Assembly (NCBI GenBank): GCA_016235045.1
Contig: JACRME010000033.1
Location: forward strand, 124,001 to 188,000
From: Nitrosomonadales bacterium
GTDB lineage: Bacteria > Pseudomonadota > Gammaproteobacteria > Burkholderiales > Gallionellaceae
DNA: 64,000 nucleotides
Direction: 5' to 3'
The notes under the pieces were generated by a model. The model saw only the letters and a program-made list of their open reading frames with translations, had not been told where the DNA came from and did no database searches. Every line of letters begins with the position of its first letter. The first letter of the stretch is position 1. Of this stretch, positions 1 through 8,077 are shown one piece after another. The translations under genes and the position numbers were made by a program.

Positions 1-542
1 GTCATCGACATAACAGGATGGTTATCGCACAAGATAATGCGTACATCGGCCAGACCGAGGGGGCTCAACAGTTCTATTTCGGCATGTTGCACGATCCGGC
101 TTTCGATGATGGCCCGATCACCCAGATCAAATGAGAAAACGCCGAAAATAATGTCCGAAATATGCCTTTGCAGATCGTATAAGGTGTAGATCTTTCCGCT
201 TATTCCGATCCAGTCCTGACCGCTCCGCCCAACGATAACGATGATGCCGTTGCCGCCGCTGCCCTGGGCCGGTTTGATGACGAAATCATGATATGCATCG
301 AGATCCTGTTCAAGATTTCTCAGCTCATAGAAATAACTATAGACGCGAAACGTTTCCGGCATGCGCACTCCAGCCGGGACCAGAACCTCCTTGGCGAGAA
401 GTTTGTCGTCTGCCAGCGGAAAATGTTTGCGCTGATTGCGCGTGTAAATATAGTGAAGGTTGCGCCGGTTCATGGATAGCACTGTTGCCGCTCGCTCGCT
501 CAAGCCACTCAGGCGCGATAGAAATGATTGCAGTGACTTCAC
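1..542 (-). CDS. alpha-L-glutamate ligase-like ATP-grasp protein (partial, C-terminus beyond window)
   Basis: Reading the minus strand from a GTG at 542 gives about 180 residues with no stop before the window edge. The segment MNRRNLHYIYTRN, then HFPLADDKLLAKEVL, then FVIKPAQGSGGNGI matches the start of the RimK-related ATP-grasp family (glycine-rich loop near residue 90) usually encoded next to 7TM transglutaminase-like proteins. These enzymes are predicted to join amino acids or peptides by ATP-dependent amide ligation; the substrate is unknown. The GTG overlaps the stop of the upstream gene (GTGA), indicating translational coupling. An internal ATG at 473 is the alternative start. The family call is firm; the function is inference. 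Confidence 0.8.
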   Translation of the reverse strand, partial: MKSLQSFLSRLSGLSERAATVLSMNRRNLHYIYTRNQRKHFPLADDKLLAKEVLVPAGVRMPETFRVYSYFYELRNLEQDLDAYHDFVIKPAQGSGGNGIIVIVGRSGQDWIGISGKIYTLYDLQRHISDIIFGVFSFDLGDRAIIESRIVQHAEIELLSPLGLADVRIILCDNHPVMSM

Positions 543-2179
543 GAAGCCGTCCCAAGTATCAGGCGGCGAAAGCGCATGAATTCCATAACCCGTATGCCTA
601 TCCATTTACCCAGCCACAGGTTCAGCGCAATCACCACCAGCAGCAACTCCGGAAATGCGAGTATCAGGCTTTGCATGAACAACGAGTCCATTACTGCGTA
701 ACACGCAGCGATGACGACCAGAGTCATTAGCGTAATGCGCACGACTTTCATTGCGCCCTGTTCTGCCTCCATAAGCGCAACGCGTTCAGCGGTAATGGCA
801 AGGATGGCAATCGGGAACAGGGTCATATGCGCAAGTTCAAACAAGCCGAATTGCACACCAACAACTGTGATTGCCATCATGACAATCACCACCGTCGTCA
901 GCATGATAGCCATCTTGGGGGAGTGCAATAATTGCAGCCAGTCGAGCGCCCTGCGAACTATCGCCGACACCAGGATGATCGCAAGGAAACCAATAATGCC
1001 CCACAGCAAACCCGTTTCACGGGCTGCCGAAGCGATCAGCGCCGGAAGGAATGTACCGAATGTCTCCAGTCCGACCACATTGCGAAACACCACCGTCACC
1101 AGGGCGCCGAGCGGAAGCATGAGAAGAATCTTCAGAAGATTTTGTGAAATGCCGACGCGTTCAAAGAATGAATACATATTGGTTATGTTCAGCTTCGACT
1201 GGCTGAGTGCAGCCTGCGCATCGCGTTGGGGAACCAACTGTTTGGTTATCTTGAAAAAGTACTGGAAGTTGACATTGGGAGTGTGCTTGAACAACACCTG
1301 GTCGCCATAGTAGAGCGTCAGATAATTCGTCGGTATCTCCGCGAAATGGTCATTGATGGTATCGAATGGCACCCAATGGCCGCTGATATAGATTTCGACC
1401 CACTGGTGAGTGGTGCGCTTCGTGCCTTGCTGCATTATCACGCCACCCACGAGACGTGCCGGAATATTCAGCTTGCGCGCAAATGCAACGAACAAACGGC
1501 TCTTCCCGTTGCAACTGGCTTCACCGAGCTTCAGCGCCGTCAGGGCATCCGTGTACCCCGAAAAGTTGCGATTCGCCAGTTTGTCCTGCAAGTATCTATG
1601 GATCCTGGTCACTGCTTCCAGGATGGTCGGCTTTTCGGCAGGCACAATGCTGCGCAATGCGGCCACTATCTGCGGATCGTCTTTTTGTATACCCCGCTCG
1701 TCCACCAGATAAGTCGCCAGCGCTGCGGGGTATGAGTCCGGTATGGTCATATCTGCCGGTATGTTGAAACGCACGTGGTGTGCTTGCACATCGTAGGCGT
1801 AAAGAATGCCTTGTTGTCCGCGAACGTTCTCGGCTTTCCAGGTCGCTTCACGATTCAACTGTACAGACTTCAGTTCAGCGGTAAAAAGACCGGACGAATT
1901 CTGCTCCTTGTCGACTGTTTGACGCGAGTCGGTTTTGGGAAGGAAAGTGCGGATATCGATATCTTCACCGTGTCCCTCAACCTGCATACTGACTTCTACC
2001 TTGTAGCTGGGGGCGGGAATCAGCCCTGCCAAGGGATAGTCAAGGGCGTAAAGTTTATAGGCGGTCACACTCATGGGCAGCAGCACCATGAAGGCGAGCA
2101 CCGCGATGAATACGCCGCGCCTTGCGTTCCCGGTATTATTGTTGGTCATTGGCATTGTTTTCTTTGGATATGACTGCAT
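539..2179 (-). CDS. transglutaminase-like protein fused to seven transmembrane helices
   Basis: 546 residues: an N-terminal helix (about 22-42), a periplasmic region with a transglutaminase-like fold (about 170-300), then seven hydrophobic helices (about 340-530). It matches the family named inactive transglutaminase with 7TM. However, a Cys in SCNGKSRLF, a His in THQWVEIY and an Asp in HWVPFDTIN are all present in triad-like positions, so inactivity should not be assumed. It is coupled by a 4-nt overlap to the ATP-grasp ligase and follows the TPR lipoprotein on the same strand. The likely role is membrane-anchored handling of a peptide made or modified by the ligase; that is inference. Start chosen at 2179; two further ATGs lie 8 and 10 codons in. 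Confidence 0.85.
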   Translation of the reverse strand: MQSYPKKTMPMTNNNTGNARRGVFIAVLAFMVLLPMSVTAYKLYALDYPLAGLIPAPSYKVEVSMQVEGHGEDIDIRTFLPKTDSRQTVDKEQNSSGLFTAELKSVQLNREATWKAENVRGQQGILYAYDVQAHHVRFNIPADMTIPDSYPAALATYLVDERGIQKDDPQIVAALRSIVPAEKPTILEAVTRIHRYLQDKLANRNFSGYTDALTALKLGEASCNGKSRLFVAFARKLNIPARLVGGVIMQQGTKRTTHQWVEIYISGHWVPFDTINDHFAEIPTNYLTLYYGDQVLFKHTPNVNFQYFFKITKQLVPQRDAQAALSQSKLNITNMYSFFERVGISQNLLKILLMLPLGALVTVVFRNVVGLETFGTFLPALIASAARETGLLWGIIGFLAIILVSAIVRRALDWLQLLHSPKMAIMLTTVVIVMMAITVVGVQFGLFELAHMTLFPIAILAITAERVALMEAEQGAMKVVRITLMTLVVIAACYAVMDSLFMQSLILAFPELLLVVIALNLWLGKWIGIRVMEFMRFRRLILGTAS

Positions 2180-2266
2180 TACTCATGCTCCGCCGGGTCG
2201 GAGATGATTTGTTTACCTGCATTCGACTGGCCCAATTATCGATAAGTGACATGAAGAACCAATATC

Positions 2267-3898
2267 TCAAATGCATGGTCCGTGCGCCAGCGGTGTTACC
2301 AGGCTCAGATCTGCGATATGCGTGTTGGCAGTTGCAACAAAAGGACTAAGCGGATACGCCAGCACGAATGCCTGCATCGCAGAAAGCTCAAGGGTGCATT
2401 GCTTCGAACCGTCATAGGTGAAAGCAGAATGGTAAGCCGCATTGTCTGCCAGTATGCCGGCTGGGGCGAACGCAATAGCCGCGGCATATGCCGTACGTGC
2501 AGCAGGATAATCCAGCAGAATATGGTGTGACCGCCCGACATAGTATTGCCCATCATCGAAGTAACTCGACGTCGGATAGGATGTCAGGAAAATGTTCAAT
2601 TCTGCAATCGCCGTCAGATAATTGGCCTCGTCATAGTAAGTCTTGCCTATCCGGTAATAGGCATTGTCTACGTAGATGCTGAGAGGGAAATTCGTATACA
2701 GCTTGACATATTCTGCGCGCGCCAAAGCGTAATCTGCGGGCAGCTTGGAGATTGATGCAGTACCGTTGATGGAACGTGCCTTGTAGTATTGCGCAGAAGC
2801 GGCGCTGGTTGAAGTCGCATAATTCGCCAACACATATTCGAATTGTGCTATCGCGGCAACATAGTTGGCTTCATCAAAATAGGTCAGGCCGATCTGGTAA
2901 TAAGCATTGTCGACGAAGATGCTGAGAGGGTAATTCGTATACAGCTTGACATATTCTGTGCGCGCCAAGGCGTAATCTGCGGGCAGCTTGGAGACTGATG
3001 CAGTACCGTTGACGGAACGTGCTTTGTAATACTGCGCTGAATCGGCGATGGAAGAAGCTGCATAATTTGTCAGCACATAATCGAATTGTGCAATCGCGGC
3101 AACAAAGTTGGCTTCATCATAGTGGGTCTTGCCGATCTGGTAATAAGTATTGTCGACGAAGATGCTGAGAGGGTAGTTCGTATACAGTTTGACGTATTCG
3201 GCACGAGCCAGGACAAAGTCACCAGGGGCGTCCAATGGGGCCGATATCTGCTCATTCAACGCCTTCCCGTGCAGGGAGCGCGCAAAATAGTATTGCGCGC
3301 CGTCAGCCACAGTCGATGCTGGATAGCTTGTGACAACTGCCTGCAATAATGGAATGGCTTCGACATATCTATGCTCGTCAAAATATGACAAGCCGATCTG
3401 ATAATTGCAGTCAGGTACCAGGGTGGTACCGGGGTAGTTCGTGATTACCGACTGATAGATTGCTCTGGCATCAGAAAAAATGGTTGCTGCATTCGCAAGA
3501 TTTCCGGCGGCAAATTGTAAATTGGCCAACTGCTGCCGACTTTTCCCTTTCCAGAGCAATGCATCGTCAGCAAAGGAGTTGGAGGGGTAGGCACTCAATA
3601 CGATATCGAATTTCGCAATTGCCCCGGTGAAATCATTCAGATGATAGTTGCACTTTCCGAGGTAAAAATACGCTGAACCGACAAGGCTGCTGTTCGGATA
3701 TTGAGCTATCAATGATTCAAATGAGGTGGCAGCACTTGCGTAGGAAGTGGCGTTGTAAGCCGCATAACCTGTATTAAACAAATCCTGGTCGGGAGTGCCG
3801 CCTCCCGCTGCTCCTCCAGGACTCCCGCCTCCACCACCACAACCGCTCAGTATTGCCAGGAAATATGCCAAGAATACAACCGATAATATTTTTTTCAT
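2267..3898 (-). CDS. TPR-repeat lipoprotein with near-identical 81-residue tandem units
   Basis: 543 residues. The N-terminus is a lipoprotein signal with lipobox LSGC followed by a run of five glycines. The rest is TPR-like helical repeats of the YbgF/BamD style (motifs such as YYQIGKTHYDEANFVAAIAQF). The middle holds at least two near-identical 81-residue units plus more divergent ones, repeated at the DNA level with a 243-bp period, so copy number has changed recently. It is probably an outer-membrane or periplasmic protein-binding scaffold. It lies 87 bp upstream of the 7TM transglutaminase-like gene on the same strand and may be cotranscribed with it. No enzymatic motif is visible. Confidence 0.8.
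   Translation of the reverse strand: MKKILSVVFLAYFLAILSGCGGGGGSPGGAAGGGTPDQDLFNTGYAAYNATSYASAATSFESLIAQYPNSSLVGSAYFYLGKCNYHLNDFTGAIAKFDIVLSAYPSNSFADDALLWKGKSRQQLANLQFAAGNLANAATIFSDARAIYQSVITNYPGTTLVPDCNYQIGLSYFDEHRYVEAIPLLQAVVTSYPASTVADGAQYYFARSLHGKALNEQISAPLDAPGDFVLARAEYVKLYTNYPLSIFVDNTYYQIGKTHYDEANFVAAIAQFDYVLTNYAASSIADSAQYYKARSVNGTASVSKLPADYALARTEYVKLYTNYPLSIFVDNAYYQIGLTYFDEANYVAAIAQFEYVLANYATSTSAASAQYYKARSINGTASISKLPADYALARAEYVKLYTNFPLSIYVDNAYYRIGKTYYDEANYLTAIAELNIFLTSYPTSSYFDDGQYYVGRSHHILLDYPAARTAYAAAIAFAPAGILADNAAYHSAFTYDGSKQCTLELSAMQAFVLAYPLSPFVATANTHIADLSLVTPLAHGPCI
2611..3240 (-). repeat. 243-bp in-frame tandem repeat inside the TPR lipoprotein gene
   Basis: The string GATGCTGAGAGGG recurs at 2675, 2918 and 3161, exactly 243 bp (81 codons) apart. 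The first two full units are nearly identical; the third diverges after about 70 bp, and a partial copy precedes the first. This is a recent internal duplication of a two-TPR module. Confidence 0.9.
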
Positions 3899-4411
3899 TT
3901 GGCAGAATCCCCGTTAACCAAGTTCCAGATTGCCAACTATTCCGATCAGGGTTTTCGATATCGACTACCCTTTGCAGTATTCCGTTTCACTTCAGTGTTG
4001 GCACGGCAGAAAATGAAAACAATCGCACGATTCAAAGCAACCATGCTCACCCTGTCCTCCGTTGACGCAAATTCCAGCCGAAGAACACCTGGCTCCACAC
4101 ATTGAAAATCATTCTAATCACCCTTATGTCAAAAATATGTGAAAGTATTGTCAAATTAACGGTAAGGCTATTTTTTCCGATTCAATTTCCAGTCAATCAA
4201 CACAATCTCAATTGTGCGTTATCAGCTTCATGCCGAGGCAATCTGGATGCGGGCAGGCGTTATGGAGAGATTAAGAAGACTTTGTCTATATTTTGTCTAT
4301 ATATAGGTAATGGACATTTGGATTTGCACTTATTGGGAAATCCCGATTTAAGTCCACGCCAACTGGTTCAACCTGGCGGATGAAGCATGCGGAGCCACTT
4401 CTGTATGACAC
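3899..4411. other. gene-free AT-rich stretch
   Basis: About 510 bases with no coding frame I would support. It contains the 5' region of the minus-strand TPR lipoprotein. Near 4278-4306 there is a directly repeated TTTGTCTATAT ending in TATATAGGTAATGG, weakly like the TAGG...GGCA element described elsewhere in this window. Nothing else is recognisable. Confidence 0.6.
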
Positions 4412-4702
4412 GCAGGCGACGAGCCCAGCGTGGTGGTGAACAAGGTATTGGAAGGCAAGAGCAGCTTCGGCTACAGCGCAGCGACCAGCGAATACGGCGA
4501 CATGCTGGTCATGGGCGTGGTCGATCCGACCAAGGTGACGCGCGTTGCATTGCAGAATGCAGCTTCCATCGCCGGCCTGATGCTGACGACAGCTTGTATG
4601 GTTGCCGAATTGCCGGAAGGCAAGTCAGCTGGCGGCATGGGCGGCGATATGGGCGGTATGGGTGGCATGGGTGGTATGGGTGGTATGGGCGGCATGATGT
4701 AA
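4412..4702 (+). pseudogene. groEL 3' fragment (C-terminal ~96 residues of chaperonin GroEL)
   Basis: The frame reads [20 protein letters not shown], then [20 protein letters not shown], an apical/equatorial return segment, and ends in the typical GGM-repeat tail and MM stop. This is the last sixth of GroEL (full length about 545 residues). Directly upstream is an in-frame TGA, and the preceding codons do not resemble GroEL, so the 5' five-sixths are missing. No groES precedes it. It keeps a strong terminator just downstream. It is most likely a truncated extra copy left by a rearrangement; translation from the GTG at 4430 is possible but the product could not fold as a chaperonin. Confidence 0.85.
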
Positions 4703-4735
4703 TTGCCGCGGGCAATTTGCAGCACCTGAAGCATC

Positions 4736-4768
4736 AACGAACCCCGCTTCTGGCGGGGTTCGTTTTTT
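4736..4768 (+). terminator. Rho-independent terminator after the groEL fragment
   Basis: A perfect 12-bp stem AACGAACCCCGC / GCGGGGTTCGTT with a 5-nt loop is followed by a T run. Confidence 0.9.
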
Positions 4769-4771
4769 ATA

Positions 4772-4800
4772 TTGCCCGCAATGCGGCTTGCCGCTACAAT
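4772..4800 (+). promoter_or_regulatory. sigma-70 promoter of tRNA-Phe
   Basis: TTGCCC (4772-4777) and TACAAT (4795-4800) are separated by 17 bp and followed by a GC-rich discriminator GCGCGCC, typical of stable-RNA promoters under stringent control. Confidence 0.6.
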
Positions 4801-4845
4801 GCGCGCCTTCGTTTTACCCACTCCGCAAGGGAAGGGCGCAAAAAC

Positions 4846-4921
4846 GGCTCGGTAGCTCAGTTGGTAGAGCAGCGGATTGAAAATCCGCGTGTCGGTGGTT
4901 CGATTCCGCCCCGAGCCACCA
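4846..4921 (+). tRNA. tRNA-Phe (GAA)
   Basis: A 76-nt cloverleaf: acceptor GGCTCGG pairs with CCGAGCC, the D-arm reads GCTCAGTTGGTAGAGC, the anticodon loop TTGAAAA gives GAA, the T-arm is GGTGGTTCGATTCCGCC, and CCA is encoded. Its last 10 bases recur at 5822, marking it as the probable integration site of the small decayed element downstream. Confidence 0.97.
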
Positions 4922-4955
4922 GATTCGATAAGGCTTGCAGAGATGCAGGCCCTTT

Positions 4956-5033
4956 TCATTTCAGGGGGCTGACCTTGTCGCCCTTCCGGTGCCGGGTGTA
5001 CATGGCTCGTGTCTTGTGCCCAAGCCCCTGCGC
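4956..5033 (-). pseudogene. phage-type tyrosine integrase, C-terminal remnant
   Basis: The minus-strand frame ends GLGHKTRAMYTRHRKGDKV followed by SPLK and a stop. It resembles the last box of phage tyrosine recombinases, where a conserved LGH precedes the catalytic Tyr (here MYTRH). Only about 25 codons look integrase-like; the frame continues upstream without recognisable domains. The position directly after tRNA-Phe fits an integrase next to its attachment site. Short match, so moderate confidence. Confidence 0.45.
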
Positions 5034-5178
5034 GCACACTGCTTTACCGACATATTGATTTGCGTGGTTGGGCTCATAGTTTTGTTGCACTTTGGTGAAA
5101 CCCAGGACTACGAGCCAGATAGGCCAATTGTTGAATTTCTTGCTTGGAATGCAGATTTTGGGATAGCATGACTCCACT

Positions 5179-5388
5179 ATGAATGCAAAAGTTAAAAACC
5201 TTCTTCGCGGTGCCGGTAGCGTGATGGATATTGCGCCATCTACTGATCTGCGTCGATTCGCCCCGCGCATAACAACTGCAGATCGCATGTCAGGGCATTT
5301 CGCCCGTGTTGGCATGTCGTTGCAAAGCGCTTGTGGCACATTTGAGAACAATGACAAAGCCCCCCGCCAGGACAAAAAAGCGGCTTAA
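5179..5388 (+). CDS. small hypothetical protein of phage/island type
   Basis: 69 residues starting MNAKVKNLLRGAGSVMDIAP. It overlaps the 5' end of the DUF2335 gene by 38 bp in another frame. I do not recognise a domain, although its N-terminal half looks like small proteins found beside DUF2335 genes. No strong ribosome-binding site is visible. It lies inside the segment bounded by the tRNA 3' end and its copy. Confidence 0.5.
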   Translation: MNAKVKNLLRGAGSVMDIAPSTDLRRFAPRITTADRMSGHFARVGMSLQSACGTFENNDKAPRQDKKAA

Positions 5389-5797
5389 TACAGCTGTAGA
5401 TCAATCCAAGGTATCTGTGACGGCAGAACAATCCCCTCCGCAAAACGGAAAACAAGTCGCCCATATTCAACAGGCAACCTTCTCGGGGCCAATGCCGCCA
5501 CCCGCCCTCCTTGAAGGATATGAACGCATCGTTCCTGGCGCGGCTGAGCGTATTTTGGCCATGGCTGAATCGGACACGAAGCACCAGCATGCAATTGAGT
5601 TTGCCGCCTTGAAAGCAGCTACTGGTGAAGTAAAACGTGGCCAGATATTCGGCTTTATTATTGGCCTTACCGCTCTCGGAGCTTCAATAGTTGCCTTGGC
5701 GTTGGGTTCTCCTGCTGTTGCTGGCGTAATCGGCGGCACTACGGTTGTCGGTCTTGTCTCCGTATTCATCATCGGCCGTATTTCAAAATCAGAATAA
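5351..5797 (+). CDS. DUF2335 membrane protein
   Basis: 148 residues. The centre carries the DUF2335 signature (FSGPMPPPALLEGYERIVPG, then AERILAMAESDTKHQH), followed by two hydrophobic helices (about residues 98-142) and a short basic tail. The family is common in prophages and genomic islands; its function is unknown. ATG at 5351 is chosen because the DUF2335 N-terminus is normally a Pro/Gln-rich hydrophilic stretch, as here; an in-frame ATG at 5306 would add 15 unlikely residues. Confidence 0.8.
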   Translation: MTKPPARTKKRLNTAVDQSKVSVTAEQSPPQNGKQVAHIQQATFSGPMPPPALLEGYERIVPGAAERILAMAESDTKHQHAIEFAALKAATGEVKRGQIFGFIIGLTALGASIVALALGSPAVAGVIGGTTVVGLVSVFIIGRISKSE

Positions 5798-5821
5798 CCG
5801 GCTTCAATTTTCGCACTCCAT

Positions 5822-5831
5822 CGAGCCACCA
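5822..5831 (+). repeat. attachment-site-like copy of the tRNA-Phe 3' end
   Basis: CGAGCCACCA here duplicates the last 10 bases of tRNA-Phe (4912-4921). A strong terminator follows immediately, in the place where the tRNA terminator would be expected. Together they bound a 0.9-kb segment with an integrase tail and DUF2335. Confidence 0.6.
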
Positions 5832-5840
5832 AAATCAGTT

Positions 5841-5877
5841 GAAGCCCAACTTCGATCGGTTGGGCTTCTTTCTTTCC
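5841..5877 (+). terminator. Rho-independent terminator (probably the original tRNA-Phe terminator)
   Basis: The stem GAAGCCCAAC / GTTGGGCTTC with an 8-nt loop is followed by TTTCTTTCC. It now also closes the DUF2335 gene. Confidence 0.85.
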
Positions 5878-5963
5878 ATCACCCTCAGGTGTGTCCGGCT
5901 ATGGCATCATTGCGCGAAGGGCGTCTCGGACGGCCCCGGTTCGTAGTCAGGGAGATATCGAGC

Positions 5964-8006
5964 ATGGCCACTAAGCCATTTATTAAAAAGATGTCGGCAC
6001 GCGGAAATGCCGCTGTACTTTCGGTAGTGCTGGCAGTGCTTTCAATTTTCAGTGTGCTGTTTCTCTACTACACGCAGAATTCCTTCCTCGAGGCCTTTGA
6101 GGCCAAGACTTACGATCTTCGCTTCAAGGATCTGCGCGGGCCGATCCGGCCCAATCCCGATATCGCCATCATTGCCATCGACGACAAGAGCATCGCCGAG
6201 TTGGGGCGCTATCCGTGGAGCCGCGACCGCTATGCGCACCTGCTCGACAGATTGGCCGCAGCCAAGGCGAAGGCGGTGATTTTCGATGCCTTTTTCCCCG
6301 AGCGGGAAAATGCAGCGCATGACCGGCTTTTCGCGGCAGCGACGAAGCGGGCGGGCAACGTCGTATTGGGGGTGGCCTTCGATCTGGACAAGAGCGGGCA
6401 GGTGAAGGCCATCACCCGCAGCCTGCCGGAGATCGAACGCGGCGCGATCGGGGTGGGGCATATCAACCAGTTGCCGGATGACGATGGCGTGATCCGTCGC
6501 ATCCCGCTGATGATCGAAATGGACGGCAAACAAGTTCCGTCGCTGGGTCTGATGGGCGCGATGCTGGCGCTGGGTGAGAAAGAATTCGTGCCCGGCGATT
6601 TCAATATCGGGCTGGGCAAGCATCGAATTCCCGTGGATGCGGAATACCGGATGTGGCTCAATTATGTGGGCGGCCCCGGCGTCTACCCGCGCTATTCGTT
6701 TACCGATGTCATGCATGGGCGCGTTCCGGCCGCAGAATTGAAGGGCAAGATATTGTTCCTCGGGGCGACTGCGCTGGGCATCTACGATATGCGCGTTACG
6801 CCGTTCCACGGCAATACGCCGGGGGTGGAGCTGCATGCCACCGTTGCCGACAACATCATCAGCGAACGGTATATCCGCCAGAGCGGCATCGAGGCGCTGA
6901 TCGACATGGTCTTCATCATCGCGATGGGAGGCGTCGCTTTCTTTCTGACAACCCGCCTGCACCAGTCGCGCGCAATTCCGGCGACGGTCGTGTTGTTGGC
7001 CGGCTATCTCTGGTTTACGACTTACATGTTCGGCGCCGGACACTGGATCAACATGATCTATCCGACCATGTCGGCTATCGTCGCCGTGCTGGTCGGCGGA
7101 AGTTTCCGTTACCTGGTGCTGGAACGCAGCGCGCGCGAGATGCGTTCGATGTTTTCCAGCTATCTGTCGCCGAAGCTGGTGGCGCGTCTGGAAAAAGATC
7201 CGGAGTCGGCCAGGATCGGGGGCGACAACAAAGAAGTGACAGTGCTGTTCACCGACATCAAGGGCTTCACTTCTTTCAGCGAGGCGCACCCGCCGCAGGA
7301 GGTGGTGTCGCGGCTCAACGGATACCTGGGGGCGATGGTGCAGGTGATCGAGCAGCATGACGGCACCATAGACAAATTTATCGGCGACGGTGTCATGGCC
7401 TATTGGGGCGCACCGTTGGCGCAACCCGATCATGCCAGTCTGGCCATTGCCTGCCTCAAAGCCATCGACAAGCGCATGGGGGAATTGCGCGCGCAGTGGC
7501 AAGCGGCAGGTCTGGAGCCGTTTACCATTCGGGGAGGCGTACAATCCGGCGAGGTGGTGGCCGGCAATGTGGGCCTGGCAGGAAAGAAAATGGAATACAC
7601 CGTGATCGGCGACACCGTGAACCAGGCGGCGCGCCTCGAGGGGACGGCGAAATATTACGGCGTTGCCTACCTGGTTGGCGACGACACGTATCGAAGAACG
7701 CGCGATATTTGCCGATACCGGGAACTGGACAAGATACGCGTAGTGGGCAAGCAATTACCCGTTACAATCTACGAGCCGCTGGACGGTCTGTCCATGCTGG
7801 ATGCCGAGGCGGCAAAGCGCTTTGCCGCCGCATTGGTTTTGTACCGGACGAGGGAATGGGATAAGGCGCGGGATGCATTCGGCAGGGTGCTGGATGTCGC
7901 GCCGGAAGACAAACCCAGTAGAATATATATAGAGCGGTGCGAATATTTCGCGCAGAAGCCGCCCGCCGCAGATTGGGACGGCGTTTTCAATCGCTCCGAA
8001 AAGTGA
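5964..8006 (+). CDS. CHASE2-domain class III adenylate cyclase
   Basis: 680 residues. An N-terminal helix (about 15-35) precedes an extracytoplasmic CHASE2 sensor domain (about 40-300), then transmembrane helices (about 310-385), then a class III cyclase domain (about 410-600). Both metal-binding Asp sites (FTDIKGFTSF and KFIGDGVMAYWG) are present, as are the Asp of YTVIGDTVNQ and the Asn/Arg of NQAARLE, so it should be active and specific for ATP. The C-terminus has a short TPR-like tail. ATG at 5964 follows GGAGAT at good spacing; upstream in-frame ATGs run into the preceding terminator. It heads a three-gene group with the NHL/TGase protein and a small periplasmic protein, and would produce cAMP in response to a periplasmic signal. 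Confidence 0.9.
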   Translation: MATKPFIKKMSARGNAAVLSVVLAVLSIFSVLFLYYTQNSFLEAFEAKTYDLRFKDLRGPIRPNPDIAIIAIDDKSIAELGRYPWSRDRYAHLLDRLAAAKAKAVIFDAFFPERENAAHDRLFAAATKRAGNVVLGVAFDLDKSGQVKAITRSLPEIERGAIGVGHINQLPDDDGVIRRIPLMIEMDGKQVPSLGLMGAMLALGEKEFVPGDFNIGLGKHRIPVDAEYRMWLNYVGGPGVYPRYSFTDVMHGRVPAAELKGKILFLGATALGIYDMRVTPFHGNTPGVELHATVADNIISERYIRQSGIEALIDMVFIIAMGGVAFFLTTRLHQSRAIPATVVLLAGYLWFTTYMFGAGHWINMIYPTMSAIVAVLVGGSFRYLVLERSAREMRSMFSSYLSPKLVARLEKDPESARIGGDNKEVTVLFTDIKGFTSFSEAHPPQEVVSRLNGYLGAMVQVIEQHDGTIDKFIGDGVMAYWGAPLAQPDHASLAIACLKAIDKRMGELRAQWQAAGLEPFTIRGGVQSGEVVAGNVGLAGKKMEYTVIGDTVNQAARLEGTAKYYGVAYLVGDDTYRRTRDICRYRELDKIRVVGKQLPVTIYEPLDGLSMLDAEAAKRFAAALVLYRTREWDKARDAFGRVLDVAPEDKPSRIYIERCEYFAQKPPAADWDGVFNRSEK

Positions 8007-8077
8007 ACATAGTGATAACAAACGGACGAGGCGCACCTCGAGCCGGAAACCTGCAATTATTTCGAATGGGCCAGGAA

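Noticed and set aside
4096-4130. possible Fur box (GAAAATCATTCTAATCA) near 4104
   Set aside because: Too many mismatches to the 19-bp consensus and no gene downstream on either strand that fits.
4102-4383. 93-codon frame starting MKIILITLMSK
   Set aside because: No ribosome-binding site, no recognisable domain, unusual composition, and it stops at the groEL breakpoint; treated as chance.
4387-5058. 223-codon open frame running over the groEL fragment and tRNA-Phe
   Set aside because: It is out of frame with the GroEL coding sequence and crosses a terminator and a tRNA gene.
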